A DNA stretch of 11,721 nucleotides from Burkholderiaceae bacterium. GTDB taxonomy: Bacteria > Pseudomonadota > Gammaproteobacteria > Burkholderiales > Burkholderiaceae. Made by a program: the position numbers and the translations under genes. The notes below the pieces were generated by a model. It saw only the letters and a list, made by a program, of their open reading frames with translations, did not search any database and was not told where the DNA came from. Below, in pieces: positions 1-7,868 of the stretch. The stretch is taken from contig CANHLB010000032.1 in assembly GCA_947461335.1 (NCBI GenBank), positions 1 to 11,721 on the forward strand, in the 5' to 3' direction. Numbering within the stretch: the stretch's first letter is position 1; each line of letters opens with the position of its first letter.

Positions 1-354
1 ATTTCTGAAGTGATGCAATTTCTAAAAGAACGTGCAGAGCTATTAAAAGAAAAAGGGGTTGATGCAAACAGAATTACTATCGACCCAGGCTTTGGTTTTG
101 GCAAGAGTCTTGAGCATAATCTCAATATGCTCGCTAAATTTGGGCAGTTCTCCCAATTAGGCTATCCGGTGCTCGCTGGTATCTCGCGTAAATCAATGCT
201 AGGCAAACTCACTGGTAAAGATACCCATGAACGCTTAGCCCCCAGTGTGGCTGCAGCCATTATGGCGGCCGATCGTGGAGCCAAAATTGTCAGAGTGCAT
301 GACGTTCCTGAGACCGTAGATGCACTAAAGCTATGGGAGGCTATGAAAACTTAG
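1..354 (+). CDS. folP: Dihydropteroate synthase, C-terminal part (start outside window)
   Basis: This is the 3' part of dihydropteroate synthase, the cytoplasmic enzyme that joins p-aminobenzoate to dihydropterin pyrophosphate in folate synthesis. The frame is open from base 1 and gives 117 residues before a TAG stop; the family is usually about 270-290 residues, so more than half lies upstream. Two family motifs are visible: DPGFGFGK at window residues 28-35 (pterin-binding region) and GISRKSMLG at about 60-68, where the SRK takes part in substrate binding. The ending RVHDVPETVDAL is also typical of the last strand and helix of this TIM barrel. The gene lies 44 bp before glmM in the same direction, matching the widespread ftsH-folP-glmM arrangement. 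The first in-window ATG or GTG codons are internal, not the real start. Confidence 0.96.
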   Translation: MSEVMQFLKERAELLKEKGVDANRITIDPGFGFGKSLEHNLNMLAKFGQFSQLGYPVLAGISRKSMLGKLTGKDTHERLAPSVAAAIMAADRGAKIVRVHDVPETVDALKLWEAMKT

Positions 355-384
355 CCAAGCTTTAATACTGAAGACGCTAAGTTT

Positions 385-390
385 TATAAT
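385..390 (+). promoter_or_regulatory. Possible -10 element just upstream of glmM
   Basis: A perfect TATAAT lies 8 bases before the glmM ATG. With 17 bp spacing the -35 position would be TTAATA (362-367), which matches TTGACA at four of six positions. If used, transcription would start at about 396-398, leaving glmM with almost no leader. An AT-rich intergenic gap can give such a hexamer by chance, so this is tentative. Confidence 0.35.
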
Positions 391-398
391 GAATCCCT

Positions 399-1742
399 AT
401 GAAAAAACAATACTTTGGTACTGATGGCATACGGGGTGAAGTGGGGCAATTTCCCATTGTTCCCGAGTTCATGACTCGCCTAGGTTATGCCGCCGGTAAG
501 GTGCTTTCTAAAAACGCCAAAGCAGGCGAACGTTGCAAAGTCTTAATTGGAAAAGATACCCGCATTTCAGGCTACTTACTAGAGTCTGCATTACAGGCTG
601 GCTTTGCAGCAGCTGGTGTGGATGTCATGCTCTGCGGCCCAATGCCAACGCCTGGCGTTGCTTATCTCACTAAGGCATTGCGTTTATCAGCTGGGGTCGT
701 GATCTCCGCATCTCACAATCCCTATCAAGATAATGGCATTAAATTCTTCTCGGCCATTGGCGATAAGTTAGACGATAAATTTGAAATTGCGATTGAAGCT
801 GAATTAGAAAAACCGATGGGATGTGTAAGTGCACAAGATTTAGGTAAAGCATTTCGTTTGGATGATGCTGCAGGTCGTTATATTGAATTCTGTAAATCTA
901 CATTTCCGGGCGACTTAAATCTTAAAGGATTAAAGGTAGTGCTTGACTGTGCCAATGGGGCTGCATATCACACAGCTCCGCATGTATTTCATGAACTCGG
1001 TGCTGAAGTCATCTCGATTGGCGTTGCTCCTGATGGCAAAAATATTAATGACGCTTGTGGAGCTACTGCGCCAGCCGCATTAATTACCAAGGTGAAAGAA
1101 GTAAAGGCAGACATCGGTATTGCTTTAGATGGAGATGCTGACCGATTACAAATGGTAGATGCCACCGGTCGTTTATTTAATGGTGATGAGTTGCTATTTG
1201 TTCTTGCCAAAGACAGGTTAGATCGGGGAGAAAAGATTGGCGGAGTCATTGGTACCCTGATGACGAATCTAGCAGTAGAAAACGCCATTAAAGATTTAGG
1301 TATTGGATTTGAACGTGCCAATGTGGGTGACCGTTACGTACTAGAGTTACTAAAACAAAAGGGCTGGATTATTGGCGGGGAAGGTTCTGGTCACTTATTG
1401 TGCCTCGATCGGCATTCCACTGGTGATGGCACCATTGCTGCTCTTCAAGTTTTAGCAGCGATGAGCCAAAACAAAAAGAGTCTCGCTCAGTTACTTGAAA
1501 CAGTCAAAATCTTCCCACAAGTCCTTCTGAATGTGAAATTTAAGCCTGGCTACGATTGGAAGTCTGATGAAAAGCTCAAACAGCAGATCGCTAAAGTAGA
1601 AGCGGATCTAAAGGGCATTGGTAGGGTTCTCATTCGAGCATCTGGTACCGAACCACTCCTACGGGTAATGATCGAAACAAAAGATGGCGATGTAGCCATG
1701 AGCGCTGCCAAAAGTATTGCTGATTTAATTCCGACAGCCTAA
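399..1742 (+). CDS. glmM: Phosphoglucosamine mutase
   Basis: GlmM converts glucosamine-6-phosphate to glucosamine-1-phosphate, the step before GlmU in UDP-GlcNAc synthesis for peptidoglycan and lipopolysaccharide. The 447-residue product has normal length and all four alpha-D-phosphohexomutase signatures in order. These are the N-terminal FGTDGIRG (6-13), the active-site loop SASHNP with phosphoserine S105, the magnesium loop DGDADR (D244, D246, D248), and the sugar-binding GEGSGH (327-332). The C-terminal phosphate-binding RASGTEP is at 413-419. The start is fixed by the conserved N-terminus. There is no recognisable Shine-Dalgarno sequence before it, and an out-of-frame ATG at 389 opens an 11-codon reading frame across the start. 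The gene follows folP by 44 bp and precedes the alkaline phosphatase by 21 bp, so the three are probably partly co-transcribed. Confidence 0.97.
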   Translation: MKKQYFGTDGIRGEVGQFPIVPEFMTRLGYAAGKVLSKNAKAGERCKVLIGKDTRISGYLLESALQAGFAAAGVDVMLCGPMPTPGVAYLTKALRLSAGVVISASHNPYQDNGIKFFSAIGDKLDDKFEIAIEAELEKPMGCVSAQDLGKAFRLDDAAGRYIEFCKSTFPGDLNLKGLKVVLDCANGAAYHTAPHVFHELGAEVISIGVAPDGKNINDACGATAPAALITKVKEVKADIGIALDGDADRLQMVDATGRLFNGDELLFVLAKDRLDRGEKIGGVIGTLMTNLAVENAIKDLGIGFERANVGDRYVLELLKQKGWIIGGEGSGHLLCLDRHSTGDGTIAALQVLAAMSQNKKSLAQLLETVKIFPQVLLNVKFKPGYDWKSDEKLKQQIAKVEADLKGIGRVLIRASGTEPLLRVMIETKDGDVAMSAAKSIADLIPTA

Positions 1743-1763
1743 ATCCTAAGCCTTAAATACTAG

Positions 1764-3218
1764 ATGCACTTCAAATACCTTGCGGTAAAACTCAAATTTG
1801 TATTTGGCTTGCTGTTTGTATTTCTAGCTTCAGCCTACTTACCAAGTGCAAGTGGGCAAGCTGACAATAACAAGCCCAAAAATATCATCATCATGTTTGC
1901 CGATGGCACAACGAGCAGCCAATATGAGTTTGGCCGATATTCTAGTGAGTTATTACGACAGCAATCCTTTGCTGTGACCGATGTAGTTATGGCTAAAGGC
2001 CAGTATCAGTTAATGAAAACCGAATCAGCAAATTACTTTGTGACTGATTCGGCAGCAGCTGCATCGGCGATGTCCATAGGCTATAAAGTCAATAATGGCG
2101 CTATATCCATTACTCCAGACGGAAAAACACCGCCTACCATCATGGCAGTTGCCAAAGATCAGGGTAAAAGAATCGGACTACTCACCACTGCACCAATTTA
2201 TGATGCTAGCCCAGCGGCATTTAGCGTTCACGCTAAATCCAGACGTGATAATGAATTGATTGTGAACCAGTATCTAGAGCTAGCCCCAGATATACTCATG
2301 GGGGGTGGAGCAAATTACTTTCTTCCAAATTCGATGTCTGGTGGAAAACGTCAAGATGGCAAGAATGTCATTGAAGCCTTTCAAGCAAAAGGCTATCAAT
2401 TTCTAAACACACCTGAACAACTGAAGCAGATCAAGTCATCTAAGCTTTTGGGTTTATTTGCCGAGGAGGACCTCGATTATGAAATTGATCGCAATGTGCA
2501 AGAGACGCCTAACTTATCGCAGATGATGACCGCAGCACTCCAAGTACTCAATCAGGGTGCTGAGAAAAGTAAAAGTAAGGGCTTTGTATTGTTTGCCGAA
2601 AACGAGAACACAGACTCTGCAGGCCACCAAAATGACGTTGCTGCTTTAATGCGCGACCTTTGGGCTTTTGACGATGCAGTAAAAGTGGCGCTAGAGTTTC
2701 AGAAAAAGAACCCAGATACTTTGGTGATTGTTACTGGAGATCATGAGACGGGAGGATTTTCTCCAACCTATGGACGTAAGAATCTTGGACCCGCAGGAAA
2801 TACCAACTATTTGAACGTGAGTATTGAGCAGCTCAAGCAAATTGAACGCTATAAGATCTCACTTAAGGAGTTTTCTGACAAGTTCAAAGCGAAAGCAAAA
2901 CAAACTACTAGCATTGCGGAATTAAATTCCTATTTAAATGCTGTGCTGCAGGAAAACTTCCCAGGTCTTGTCTTAGATGATGACTTACGGGAAAAAATTC
3001 TGAGTAGTGGTCAACTTAATCCCAACTCGAATTACCTACCATCTAATATCCTGGGCTTAGCGATTGCACGCCAAACGGGCTTTTATTGGGGAACAGCAGG
3101 GCATACCCCAGCGCCCATCACAGTGGCAGCTATTGGGCCAGGATCGCAAGTATTCAAAGGGTTTGATGACAATACTGCTTTTGCTATAAAACTTAGACGC
3201 CTGATAACCCAAAAATAG
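1764..3218 (+). CDS. Secreted PhoA-type alkaline phosphatase
   Basis: A 484-residue periplasmic phosphomonoesterase of the alkaline phosphatase family. An n-region with lysines, a hydrophobic core (about 12-24) and a likely cleavage near ASGQA (about 29-33) form the signal peptide. By spacing against E. coli PhoA the metal and catalytic residues map as D47 (D51), D95-S96 (D101-S102 nucleophile), D147 (D153), R160 (R166), E279 (E322), D284 (D327), H288 (H331), D326-H327 (D369-H370) and H447 (H412). The set is complete, so the enzyme is probably active. Two positions differ: S149 replaces T155, and S285 sits where E. coli has K328 and others have His or Trp. The start is the first ATG and gives a full signal peptide, but no clear Shine-Dalgarno precedes it. 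The gene is wedged between glmM and the pst operon, ends at a terminator, and has no visible Pho box of its own. The family is certain; the substrate is unknown. Confidence 0.93.
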   Translation: MHFKYLAVKLKFVFGLLFVFLASAYLPSASGQADNNKPKNIIIMFADGTTSSQYEFGRYSSELLRQQSFAVTDVVMAKGQYQLMKTESANYFVTDSAAAASAMSIGYKVNNGAISITPDGKTPPTIMAVAKDQGKRIGLLTTAPIYDASPAAFSVHAKSRRDNELIVNQYLELAPDILMGGGANYFLPNSMSGGKRQDGKNVIEAFQAKGYQFLNTPEQLKQIKSSKLLGLFAEEDLDYEIDRNVQETPNLSQMMTAALQVLNQGAEKSKSKGFVLFAENENTDSAGHQNDVAALMRDLWAFDDAVKVALEFQKKNPDTLVIVTGDHETGGFSPTYGRKNLGPAGNTNYLNVSIEQLKQIERYKISLKEFSDKFKAKAKQTTSIAELNSYLNAVLQENFPGLVLDDDLREKILSSGQLNPNSNYLPSNILGLAIARQTGFYWGTAGHTPAPITVAAIGPGSQVFKGFDDNTAFAIKLRRLITQK

Positions 3219-3225
3219 CCTCTAG

Positions 3226-3247
3226 AGCCCTCAAAAAAGGGCTTTTT
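3226..3247 (+). terminator. Rho-independent terminator after the alkaline phosphatase gene
   Basis: A perfect 6-bp stem AGCCCT/AGGGCT (3226-3231 with 3238-3243) with loop CAAAAA runs into a TTTTT tract (3243-3247). It begins 7 bases after the phosphatase stop codon. It should end the folP-glmM-phosphatase transcript and insulate the pst operon, whose Pho box starts 4 bases later. Confidence 0.85.
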
Positions 3248-3250
3248 GCC

Positions 3251-3268
3251 GTGTCATCAAATTGTCAT
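3251..3268 (+). promoter_or_regulatory. Pho box (PhoB binding site) of the pst operon
   Basis: Two TGTCAT half-sites, at 3252-3257 and 3263-3268, are spaced exactly 11 bp apart. This matches the 18-bp PhoB box, whose consensus is two TGTCA-type repeats in 11-bp phase. A -10-like TATCGT lies 10 bp downstream, the usual geometry for PhoB-activated promoters in which the box replaces the -35. The pstS start codon is 61 bp beyond the box. PhoB is encoded in the same operon, so this implies positive autoregulation under phosphate limitation. Confidence 0.85.
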
Positions 3269-3278
3269 GTTTGAGTCC

Positions 3279-3284
3279 TATCGT
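3279..3284 (+). promoter_or_regulatory. Probable -10 element of the pstS promoter
   Basis: TATCGT begins 10 bp after the end of the Pho box, as expected for a class of promoters lacking a good -35. Transcription would start near 3290-3292, giving a leader of about 40 nt. TAGTAT at 3288-3293 is an alternative but is spaced less well. Confidence 0.55.
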
Positions 3285-3329
3285 CCTAGTATCGCAATGC
3301 TGTCTTACCACCATTAAAGGACTCATCAA

Positions 3330-4352
3330 ATGACATCTCTCTTGAAAAAAGTACTAGTCATCAGTGCTATTTCACTTGCTCCAGCAGTATTCGCTGCAGA
3401 TATGACTGGTGCTGGTGCAACCTTTCCCTATCCAATTTATGCAAAGTGGGCTGAAGCCTATAAAGCAAAAACTGGCTCTAATTTGAACTACCAATCCATT
3501 GGTTCATCTGGTGGCATTAAACAAATCAAGGCAAAAACAGTTGATTTTGGTGCAACGGATAATCCAGTGAAATTCGAAGATCTTGAAAAGGATGGTTTAG
3601 TCCAGTTTCCGGCAATTATTGGAGGCGTCGTACCCGTTATTAACGTAGATGGTGTTAAACCAGGCGAAATCAAATTAGATGGACCAACATTGGCCGACAT
3701 CTTCCAGGGTGTGATTTCTGATTGGGGTGATAAGCGTATCGCCATCATGAACCCTGGCGTGAAAATTCCTTCTGGCCCAATTACCGTAGTTGTCCGGGCT
3801 GATGGCTCTGGTACTACTGCAATTTTTACTGACTACCTAGCTAAGACAAGCACTTTATTTAAGGATGCTGTTGGCGCAGGTGCTTCTGTTAAGTGGCCAG
3901 CAGCCTCTACAGTTGGCGGTAAGGGCAATGAAGGTGTTGCTGCAAACGTATTGCGTGTTAAAAATTCCATTGGCTATGTTGAGTATGCGTATGCTAAGAA
4001 GAACAAGATGACCTTTATTTCGATGAAGAATAAAGACGGCAATTATGTTGAACCAGATGATTTAACATTTGCTGCTGCTGCAGCCGGTACTGATTGGTCA
4101 ACTATTCCAGGAATGGGTACATTCATTACTAATGCTGCTGGTGCTAAATCCTGGCCAATTACTGGCGCTTCTTTCATCTTGGTCTACAAGAATCCAGAAA
4201 ACAAAGCAAATGCTGCTGAAGTGATTAAATTCTTTGACTTTGCTTTTAAAGACGGCAAAAAGATGGCTGAAGAACTAGACTATGTAGCAATGCCAGATAA
4301 AACAACTGAATTCATTCGCAAGAATGTATTCACAAAGGTTGTAACTAAGTAA
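3330..4352 (+). CDS. pstS: Periplasmic phosphate-binding protein PstS
   Basis: PstS captures inorganic phosphate in the periplasm and delivers it to the PstCA channel. The 340-residue product has a textbook signal peptide ending AVFA near residue 22. The mature chain starts with the family signature GAGATFPYPIY, which supplies the first phosphate-contacting loop (T31, F32). Further ligand regions are SIGSSGG (56-62), D77 in the DFGATD segment, and RADGSGTT (156-163), containing the conserved Arg, Ser, Gly and Thr that hold phosphate. The Cys of a lipobox is absent, so the protein is soluble. AAAGGA at 3316-3321, 8 bases before the ATG, is a good ribosome site. It is the first gene after the Pho box and is followed by a stem-loop, which fits the need for many more copies of PstS than of the membrane subunits. 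Confidence 0.97.
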   Translation: MTSLLKKVLVISAISLAPAVFAADMTGAGATFPYPIYAKWAEAYKAKTGSNLNYQSIGSSGGIKQIKAKTVDFGATDNPVKFEDLEKDGLVQFPAIIGGVVPVINVDGVKPGEIKLDGPTLADIFQGVISDWGDKRIAIMNPGVKIPSGPITVVVRADGSGTTAIFTDYLAKTSTLFKDAVGAGASVKWPAASTVGGKGNEGVAANVLRVKNSIGYVEYAYAKKNKMTFISMKNKDGNYVEPDDLTFAAAAAGTDWSTIPGMGTFITNAAGAKSWPITGASFILVYKNPENKANAAEVIKFFDFAFKDGKKMAEELDYVAMPDKTTEFIRKNVFTKVVTK

Positions 4353-4385
4353 GTTTTGATAATTATTGTTTATCGCCAAATTAGG

Positions 4386-4411
4386 AACAGCTCCACAAGT
4401 GTGGAGCTGTT
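4386..4411 (+). terminator. Strong stem-loop between pstS and pstC (attenuator or 3' stabiliser)
   Basis: A perfect 11-bp stem (4386-4396 pairs with 4401-4411) encloses the 4-base loop AAGT. Only TTT follows before a C, so it lacks a good U-tract and is unlikely to be a full terminator. Partial termination, or protection of the pstS 3' end from exonucleases, would give more pstS than pstCAB mRNA. The structure is seen directly; the function is inferred from its position. Confidence 0.7.
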
Positions 4412-4435
4412 TCAACATCTCAATAAGCAGATTAA

Positions 4436-5425
4436 ATGATCGATATTACGCAGTCCCATTCGGCTCCGACTCCTCAAGCCTTGAAAATTGCTAAATTACA
4501 GCGAGTTCAGGACTTACTATTCCATGCGATTACTCAATTCTTTGCCTTGTCAGTACTAATTGCTTTGATGGGAATTTTAATATCGCTGTTGATCAATGCT
4601 TGGCCTGCTTTGCATACTTTTGGGCCTGGATTTTTCTTTTCCCAGGAGTGGGATGTTGTTAAAGGCGAATTCGGTGGACTCATTGCTATTTATGGAACGA
4701 TTGTGACTTCATTGATCGCATTGCTAATTGCAGTGCCTTTGAGTTTTGGAATTGCCGTTTTTCTAACCGAGCTCTGTCCCACATCTCTTCGAAGACCCCT
4801 GGGAACTGCAATTGAATTATTAGCTGCAGTTCCTTCGATTATCTATGGAATGTTTGGCTTATTTATCTTTGCCCCTTTGTTTGCTGAATATATTCAGCCC
4901 ACTTTAGCTGCCACCTTGGGGAAAGTTCCAGGTTTAGGCATTTTATTCTCCGGCGCTTTCAATGGTATCGGAATTCTATGTGCTGGCTTAATTTTGGCAA
5001 TGATGATTCTTCCCTTTATTGCATCTGTAATGCGTGATGTGTTTGAAATTGTACCGCCAGTTTTAAAAGAGTCAGCCTATGGAATTGGCTGCACAACCTG
5101 GGAGGTTGTCAAAAATATCGTGTTGCCATATACCAAGGCTGGAGTAATCGGCGGTGTAATGTTGGGATTAGGTAGAGCACTTGGTGAAACGATGGCGGTG
5201 ACTTTTGTGATTGGTAATGCCCACCGTTTATCTGCGTCACTATTTTCCCCGGGGACCTCAATTGCATCGACTCTTGCTAATGAATTCGGTGAGGCTGAAG
5301 CCGGTAACCATTTATCCTCTTTGTTTGCTCTAGGTTTAGCCCTTTTCATAATTACTTTCGTTGTTTTGGCATGCGCTAAGTGGATGCTGAACAATATGGA
5401 AAAGAAACAGGGCTTGAAAACATGA
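4436..5425 (+). CDS. pstC: Phosphate ABC transporter permease PstC
   Basis: PstC is one of the two inner-membrane subunits forming the phosphate channel of the PstSCAB importer. The 329-residue chain has a short polar N-terminus and about six hydrophobic segments near residues 30-54, 80-110, 128-150, 172-198, 237-260 and 294-316. The family segment [14 protein letters not shown] (130-143) is present. The cytoplasmic EAA loop that docks on PstB runs from KESAYGIG (211-218) to the conserved [10 protein letters not shown] (246-255). The start is 83 bp after pstS, beyond the stem-loop, with only a weak purine-rich stretch as ribosome site. Its TGA stop overlaps the pstA start as ATGA, indicating translational coupling. 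PstC rather than PstA is identified by the longer periplasmic loop after the first membrane segment ([10 protein letters not shown]) and by gene order. Confidence 0.96.
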   Translation: MIDITQSHSAPTPQALKIAKLQRVQDLLFHAITQFFALSVLIALMGILISLLINAWPALHTFGPGFFFSQEWDVVKGEFGGLIAIYGTIVTSLIALLIAVPLSFGIAVFLTELCPTSLRRPLGTAIELLAAVPSIIYGMFGLFIFAPLFAEYIQPTLAATLGKVPGLGILFSGAFNGIGILCAGLILAMMILPFIASVMRDVFEIVPPVLKESAYGIGCTTWEVVKNIVLPYTKAGVIGGVMLGLGRALGETMAVTFVIGNAHRLSASLFSPGTSIASTLANEFGEAEAGNHLSSLFALGLALFIITFVVLACAKWMLNNMEKKQGLKT

Positions 5426-6288
5426 GCAATATTTCTAACATCAATCAAGACATTTTTGCCAAACGCAAACGTACAAATAAAATTGGCCTAACTTTATCTA
5501 TGGGAGCAATGCTCTTAGGGATGATCTTCTTGTTTTGGATTTTGAGCATATTGTTCATTAAGGGTTTCTCAGCACTTGATTTAAACCTTTTTACCCACAG
5601 TACGCCTGCTCCAGGCTCTGAGGGTGGTGGTTTAGCGAATGCCATTGTCGGAAGCCTGATGTTAGTCGGAACATGCACTTTGATTAGTACTCCGATTGGA
5701 GTTTTGGCTGGACTTTATTTATCGGAATATGGTGATCGTAGTCGTGTTGCTGCAGTAACACGCTTTGTAACCGATATCATGCTATCGGCACCTTCCATTG
5801 TGATTGGATTGTTTGTTTATGCATTTGTCGTTGCACAGGTTAGACATTTCTCAGGGTGGGCGGGTACTATTGCACTCGCTTTGATTGCTATACCGGTTGT
5901 AGTACGCACAACAGAGAATATGTTGCGCTTAGTGCCAGGTAGCTTACGTGAGGCGGCCTATGCTTTGGGTACACCAAAGTGGAAAGTTGCCTTCATGATT
6001 ACCTTACGCGCTGCAAAAAGCGGTGTAATGACCGGTATTCTGCTTGCCTTGGCGCGTGTCAGTGGTGAAACAGCCCCATTGCTATTTACGGCCTTAAACA
6101 ATCAGTTCTTCTCAACCAATATGAATGCTCCCATGGCTAATTTACCTGTGGTCATCTTTCAATTTGCAATGAGCCCGTATGACAACTGGGTTGATTTAGC
6201 GTGGGGCGGTGCCTTACTAATTACATTCGCTGTTCTTGGTTTAAATATACTGGCGCGGGTGGTATTTCGTGAGAAGGTTCAAGGATGA
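5422..6288 (+). CDS. pstA: Phosphate ABC transporter permease PstA
   Basis: PstA is the second channel-forming permease and pairs with PstC. I chose the ATG at 5422 because it overlaps the pstC stop as ATGA and gives 288 residues, close to family length. An in-frame ATG at 5380 would add 14 residues read through the end of pstC and looks unlikely. About six hydrophobic segments are visible (roughly 21-46, 70-100, 118-140, 146-162, 200-222, 260-282). Family motifs are [13 protein letters not shown] (122-134) and the EAA loop [15 protein letters not shown] (176-190), followed by [14 protein letters not shown], the PstA version of the GET motif. The gene ends in a second ATGA overlap with pstB. 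Confidence 0.95.
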   Translation: MSNISNINQDIFAKRKRTNKIGLTLSMGAMLLGMIFLFWILSILFIKGFSALDLNLFTHSTPAPGSEGGGLANAIVGSLMLVGTCTLISTPIGVLAGLYLSEYGDRSRVAAVTRFVTDIMLSAPSIVIGLFVYAFVVAQVRHFSGWAGTIALALIAIPVVVRTTENMLRLVPGSLREAAYALGTPKWKVAFMITLRAAKSGVMTGILLALARVSGETAPLLFTALNNQFFSTNMNAPMANLPVVIFQFAMSPYDNWVDLAWGGALLITFAVLGLNILARVVFREKVQG

Positions 6289-7133
6289 TGAGTAATGTAA
6301 AAACAATGTTTGACTTAAATAGGATTGATAGTCAAGGGGGTAAATTGGAAACAGCAGATCAACAATCAGAGCAGCTTGCTATCAACGCACTTGAAGTTAG
6401 AAACCTTAACTTCTTCTATGGCGCTTTTCAGGGCCTTAAAGATATCAACTTGAATATCGAGCAAGGTAAGGTAACGGCTTTCATCGGACCCTCGGGTTGC
6501 GGTAAATCGACCTTACTACGAACTTTAAATCGAATGTACGACCTATATCCTGGTCAACGTGCAGAGGGTGAAATTTACTTTTATGGCCAAAATATTCTCG
6601 ATCCGGATCAAGACTTAAACTTGCTACGCTCACGCATTGGCATGGTTTTTCAAAAGCCAACTCCATTTCCAATGTCGATTTATGAAAACATTGCCTTCGG
6701 TGTACGTCTTTATGAAAAGCTTTCCCGATCTGAAATGGATGAGCGAGTTGAATGGGCCCTCAATAAAGCTGCACTGTGGAATGAAGCAAAGGACAAGTTA
6801 AATCAAAGTGGCTTGTCACTTTCTGGTGGGCAACAACAGCGTCTATGTATCGCCCGGGCAGTAGCAGTTAAGCCATCTGTAATTTTGCTAGATGAACCAA
6901 CTTCTGCCTTGGACCCGATTTCTACGGGAAAAATTGAAGAATTGATTAATGAGCTCAAGCATGAGTACACCATTGCAATTGTTACTCATAATATGCAACA
7001 GGCTGCCCGTGTATCTGATTACACAGCCTATATGTACCTTGGTAGCATGGTTGAGTATGGTAAAACAGATGAAATATTTATTAAGCCTAAGCGTAAAGAA
7101 ACAGAAGACTACATTACTGGCCGCTTCGGTTAA
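6285..7133 (+). CDS. pstB: Phosphate ABC transporter ATP-binding protein PstB
   Basis: PstB is the cytoplasmic ATPase that powers phosphate import. The 282-residue product carries all ABC motifs: Walker [10 protein letters not shown] (68-76), Q-loop Q123 in VFQKPTPFP, signature LSGGQQQR (179-186), Walker B LLDEP with catalytic E204, D-loop SALD, and switch H235. The phrase [16 protein letters not shown] is diagnostic of PstB among ABC ATPases. The start overlaps the pstA stop (ATGA). A second ATG follows at 6288, and GAGAAGG at 6271-6277 could serve either. The conserved core begins near residue 36, so the N-terminus is about 25 residues longer than E. coli PstB, with a polar, glutamine-rich, probably disordered segment. 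Confidence 0.97.
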   Translation: MMSNVKTMFDLNRIDSQGGKLETADQQSEQLAINALEVRNLNFFYGAFQGLKDINLNIEQGKVTAFIGPSGCGKSTLLRTLNRMYDLYPGQRAEGEIYFYGQNILDPDQDLNLLRSRIGMVFQKPTPFPMSIYENIAFGVRLYEKLSRSEMDERVEWALNKAALWNEAKDKLNQSGLSLSGGQQQRLCIARAVAVKPSVILLDEPTSALDPISTGKIEELINELKHEYTIAIVTHNMQQAARVSDYTAYMYLGSMVEYGKTDEIFIKPKRKETEDYITGRFG

Positions 7134-7146
7134 TTGGAGATAATAA

Positions 7147-7854
7147 ATGCCCGATAATCACCTTTCATCACAATTTGATGCAGATTTAAATTCACTTTCT
7201 AGTCGACTATTAGAAATGGGTGGATTAGTTGAGGCGCAAATCTCCACTGCGATGCGCGCTTTTACCCAAATGGATCTCGATACTTGTAACGTAGTTATCG
7301 AGAATGAAAAACTCGTTAATGATCTTGAAATTCAAATTGATTTGGCTTGTACTGAGCTGATTGCTAGACGTCAACCGGCCGCTCGAGACTTACGTCTCGT
7401 AATGGCAGTATCGAAAGCCATTACTAATCTTGAGCGCGCAGGAGATGAAGCGGAACGGGTTGCAAAGCGAACTAAACGCCTCATCGATTCAGGCACTACG
7501 CATAATATTAATGTGGCAGAGATCCGACTCTCTGGTCAAATGGCCATTAATTTATTGCGTCGTAGTTTAGATGCTTTTGCAAGGCTCGATACTATTGCAG
7601 CTGCTGAGGTAGTAGCAGAAGACCGTCAAATTGATGAAGAATTCAGGGGTTTTGTCCGTAAGCTTATCACTTATATGTCTGAAGATCCCCATATCATCAG
7701 TACGGGACTTGACATGCTCACTATTGCTAAGGCAATTGAACGTATTGGCGACCATGCAAAAAATATTGCTGAGTTCGTTATTTATATTGCTAAAGGATCG
7801 GATGTGCGCCATATTCCACATGAAGATTTAGTGCGCGAAGCCAACAAGCAATAA
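7147..7854 (+). CDS. phoU: Phosphate signalling protein PhoU
   Basis: PhoU is a peripheral cytoplasmic helical protein that links Pst transporter activity to PhoR, keeping PhoR in phosphatase mode when phosphate is plentiful. The 235-residue chain is predicted almost entirely helical and has the two PhoU repeats. Each repeat contains its metal-cluster-type acidic motif: ERAGDEAERV (96-105) in the first and ERIGDHAKNIAE (198-209) in the second. The signature RRQPAARDLR (74-83) is also typical. A clear ribosome site GGAGA (7136-7140) sits 6 bases before the ATG, and the gene starts 13 bp after pstB and ends 14 bp before phoB. Nothing unusual is visible. Confidence 0.96.
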   Translation: MPDNHLSSQFDADLNSLSSRLLEMGGLVEAQISTAMRAFTQMDLDTCNVVIENEKLVNDLEIQIDLACTELIARRQPAARDLRLVMAVSKAITNLERAGDEAERVAKRTKRLIDSGTTHNINVAEIRLSGQMAINLLRRSLDAFARLDTIAAAEVVAEDRQIDEEFRGFVRKLITYMSEDPHIISTGLDMLTIAKAIERIGDHAKNIAEFVIYIAKGSDVRHIPHEDLVREANKQ

Positions 7855-7868
7855 ATAGGGCGCACAGC

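Noticed and set aside
989..1321. Open frame of 110 codons on the - strand inside glmM
   Set aside because: It lies wholly opposite a well-conserved gene, has composition typical of an antisense shadow, and matches no family I recognise.
3488..3748. Open frame of 86 codons on the - strand inside pstS
   Set aside because: Antisense shadow of the phosphate-binding protein, with no ribosome site or recognisable motifs.
5380..5421. Earlier in-frame start for pstA at 5380
   Set aside because: It would extend PstA 14 residues inside pstC. The ATGA overlap at 5422 is the usual coupling arrangement and gives normal length.
5077..5448. Open frame of 123 codons on the - strand over the end of pstC
   Set aside because: Opposite the conserved EAA loop and last membrane segments of PstC; its Pro- and Lys-rich composition is a reverse-frame artefact.
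6949..7143. 64-codon + strand frame at the end of pstB
   Set aside because: Out-of-frame shadow of the conserved PstB C-terminus, with no sign of independent coding.
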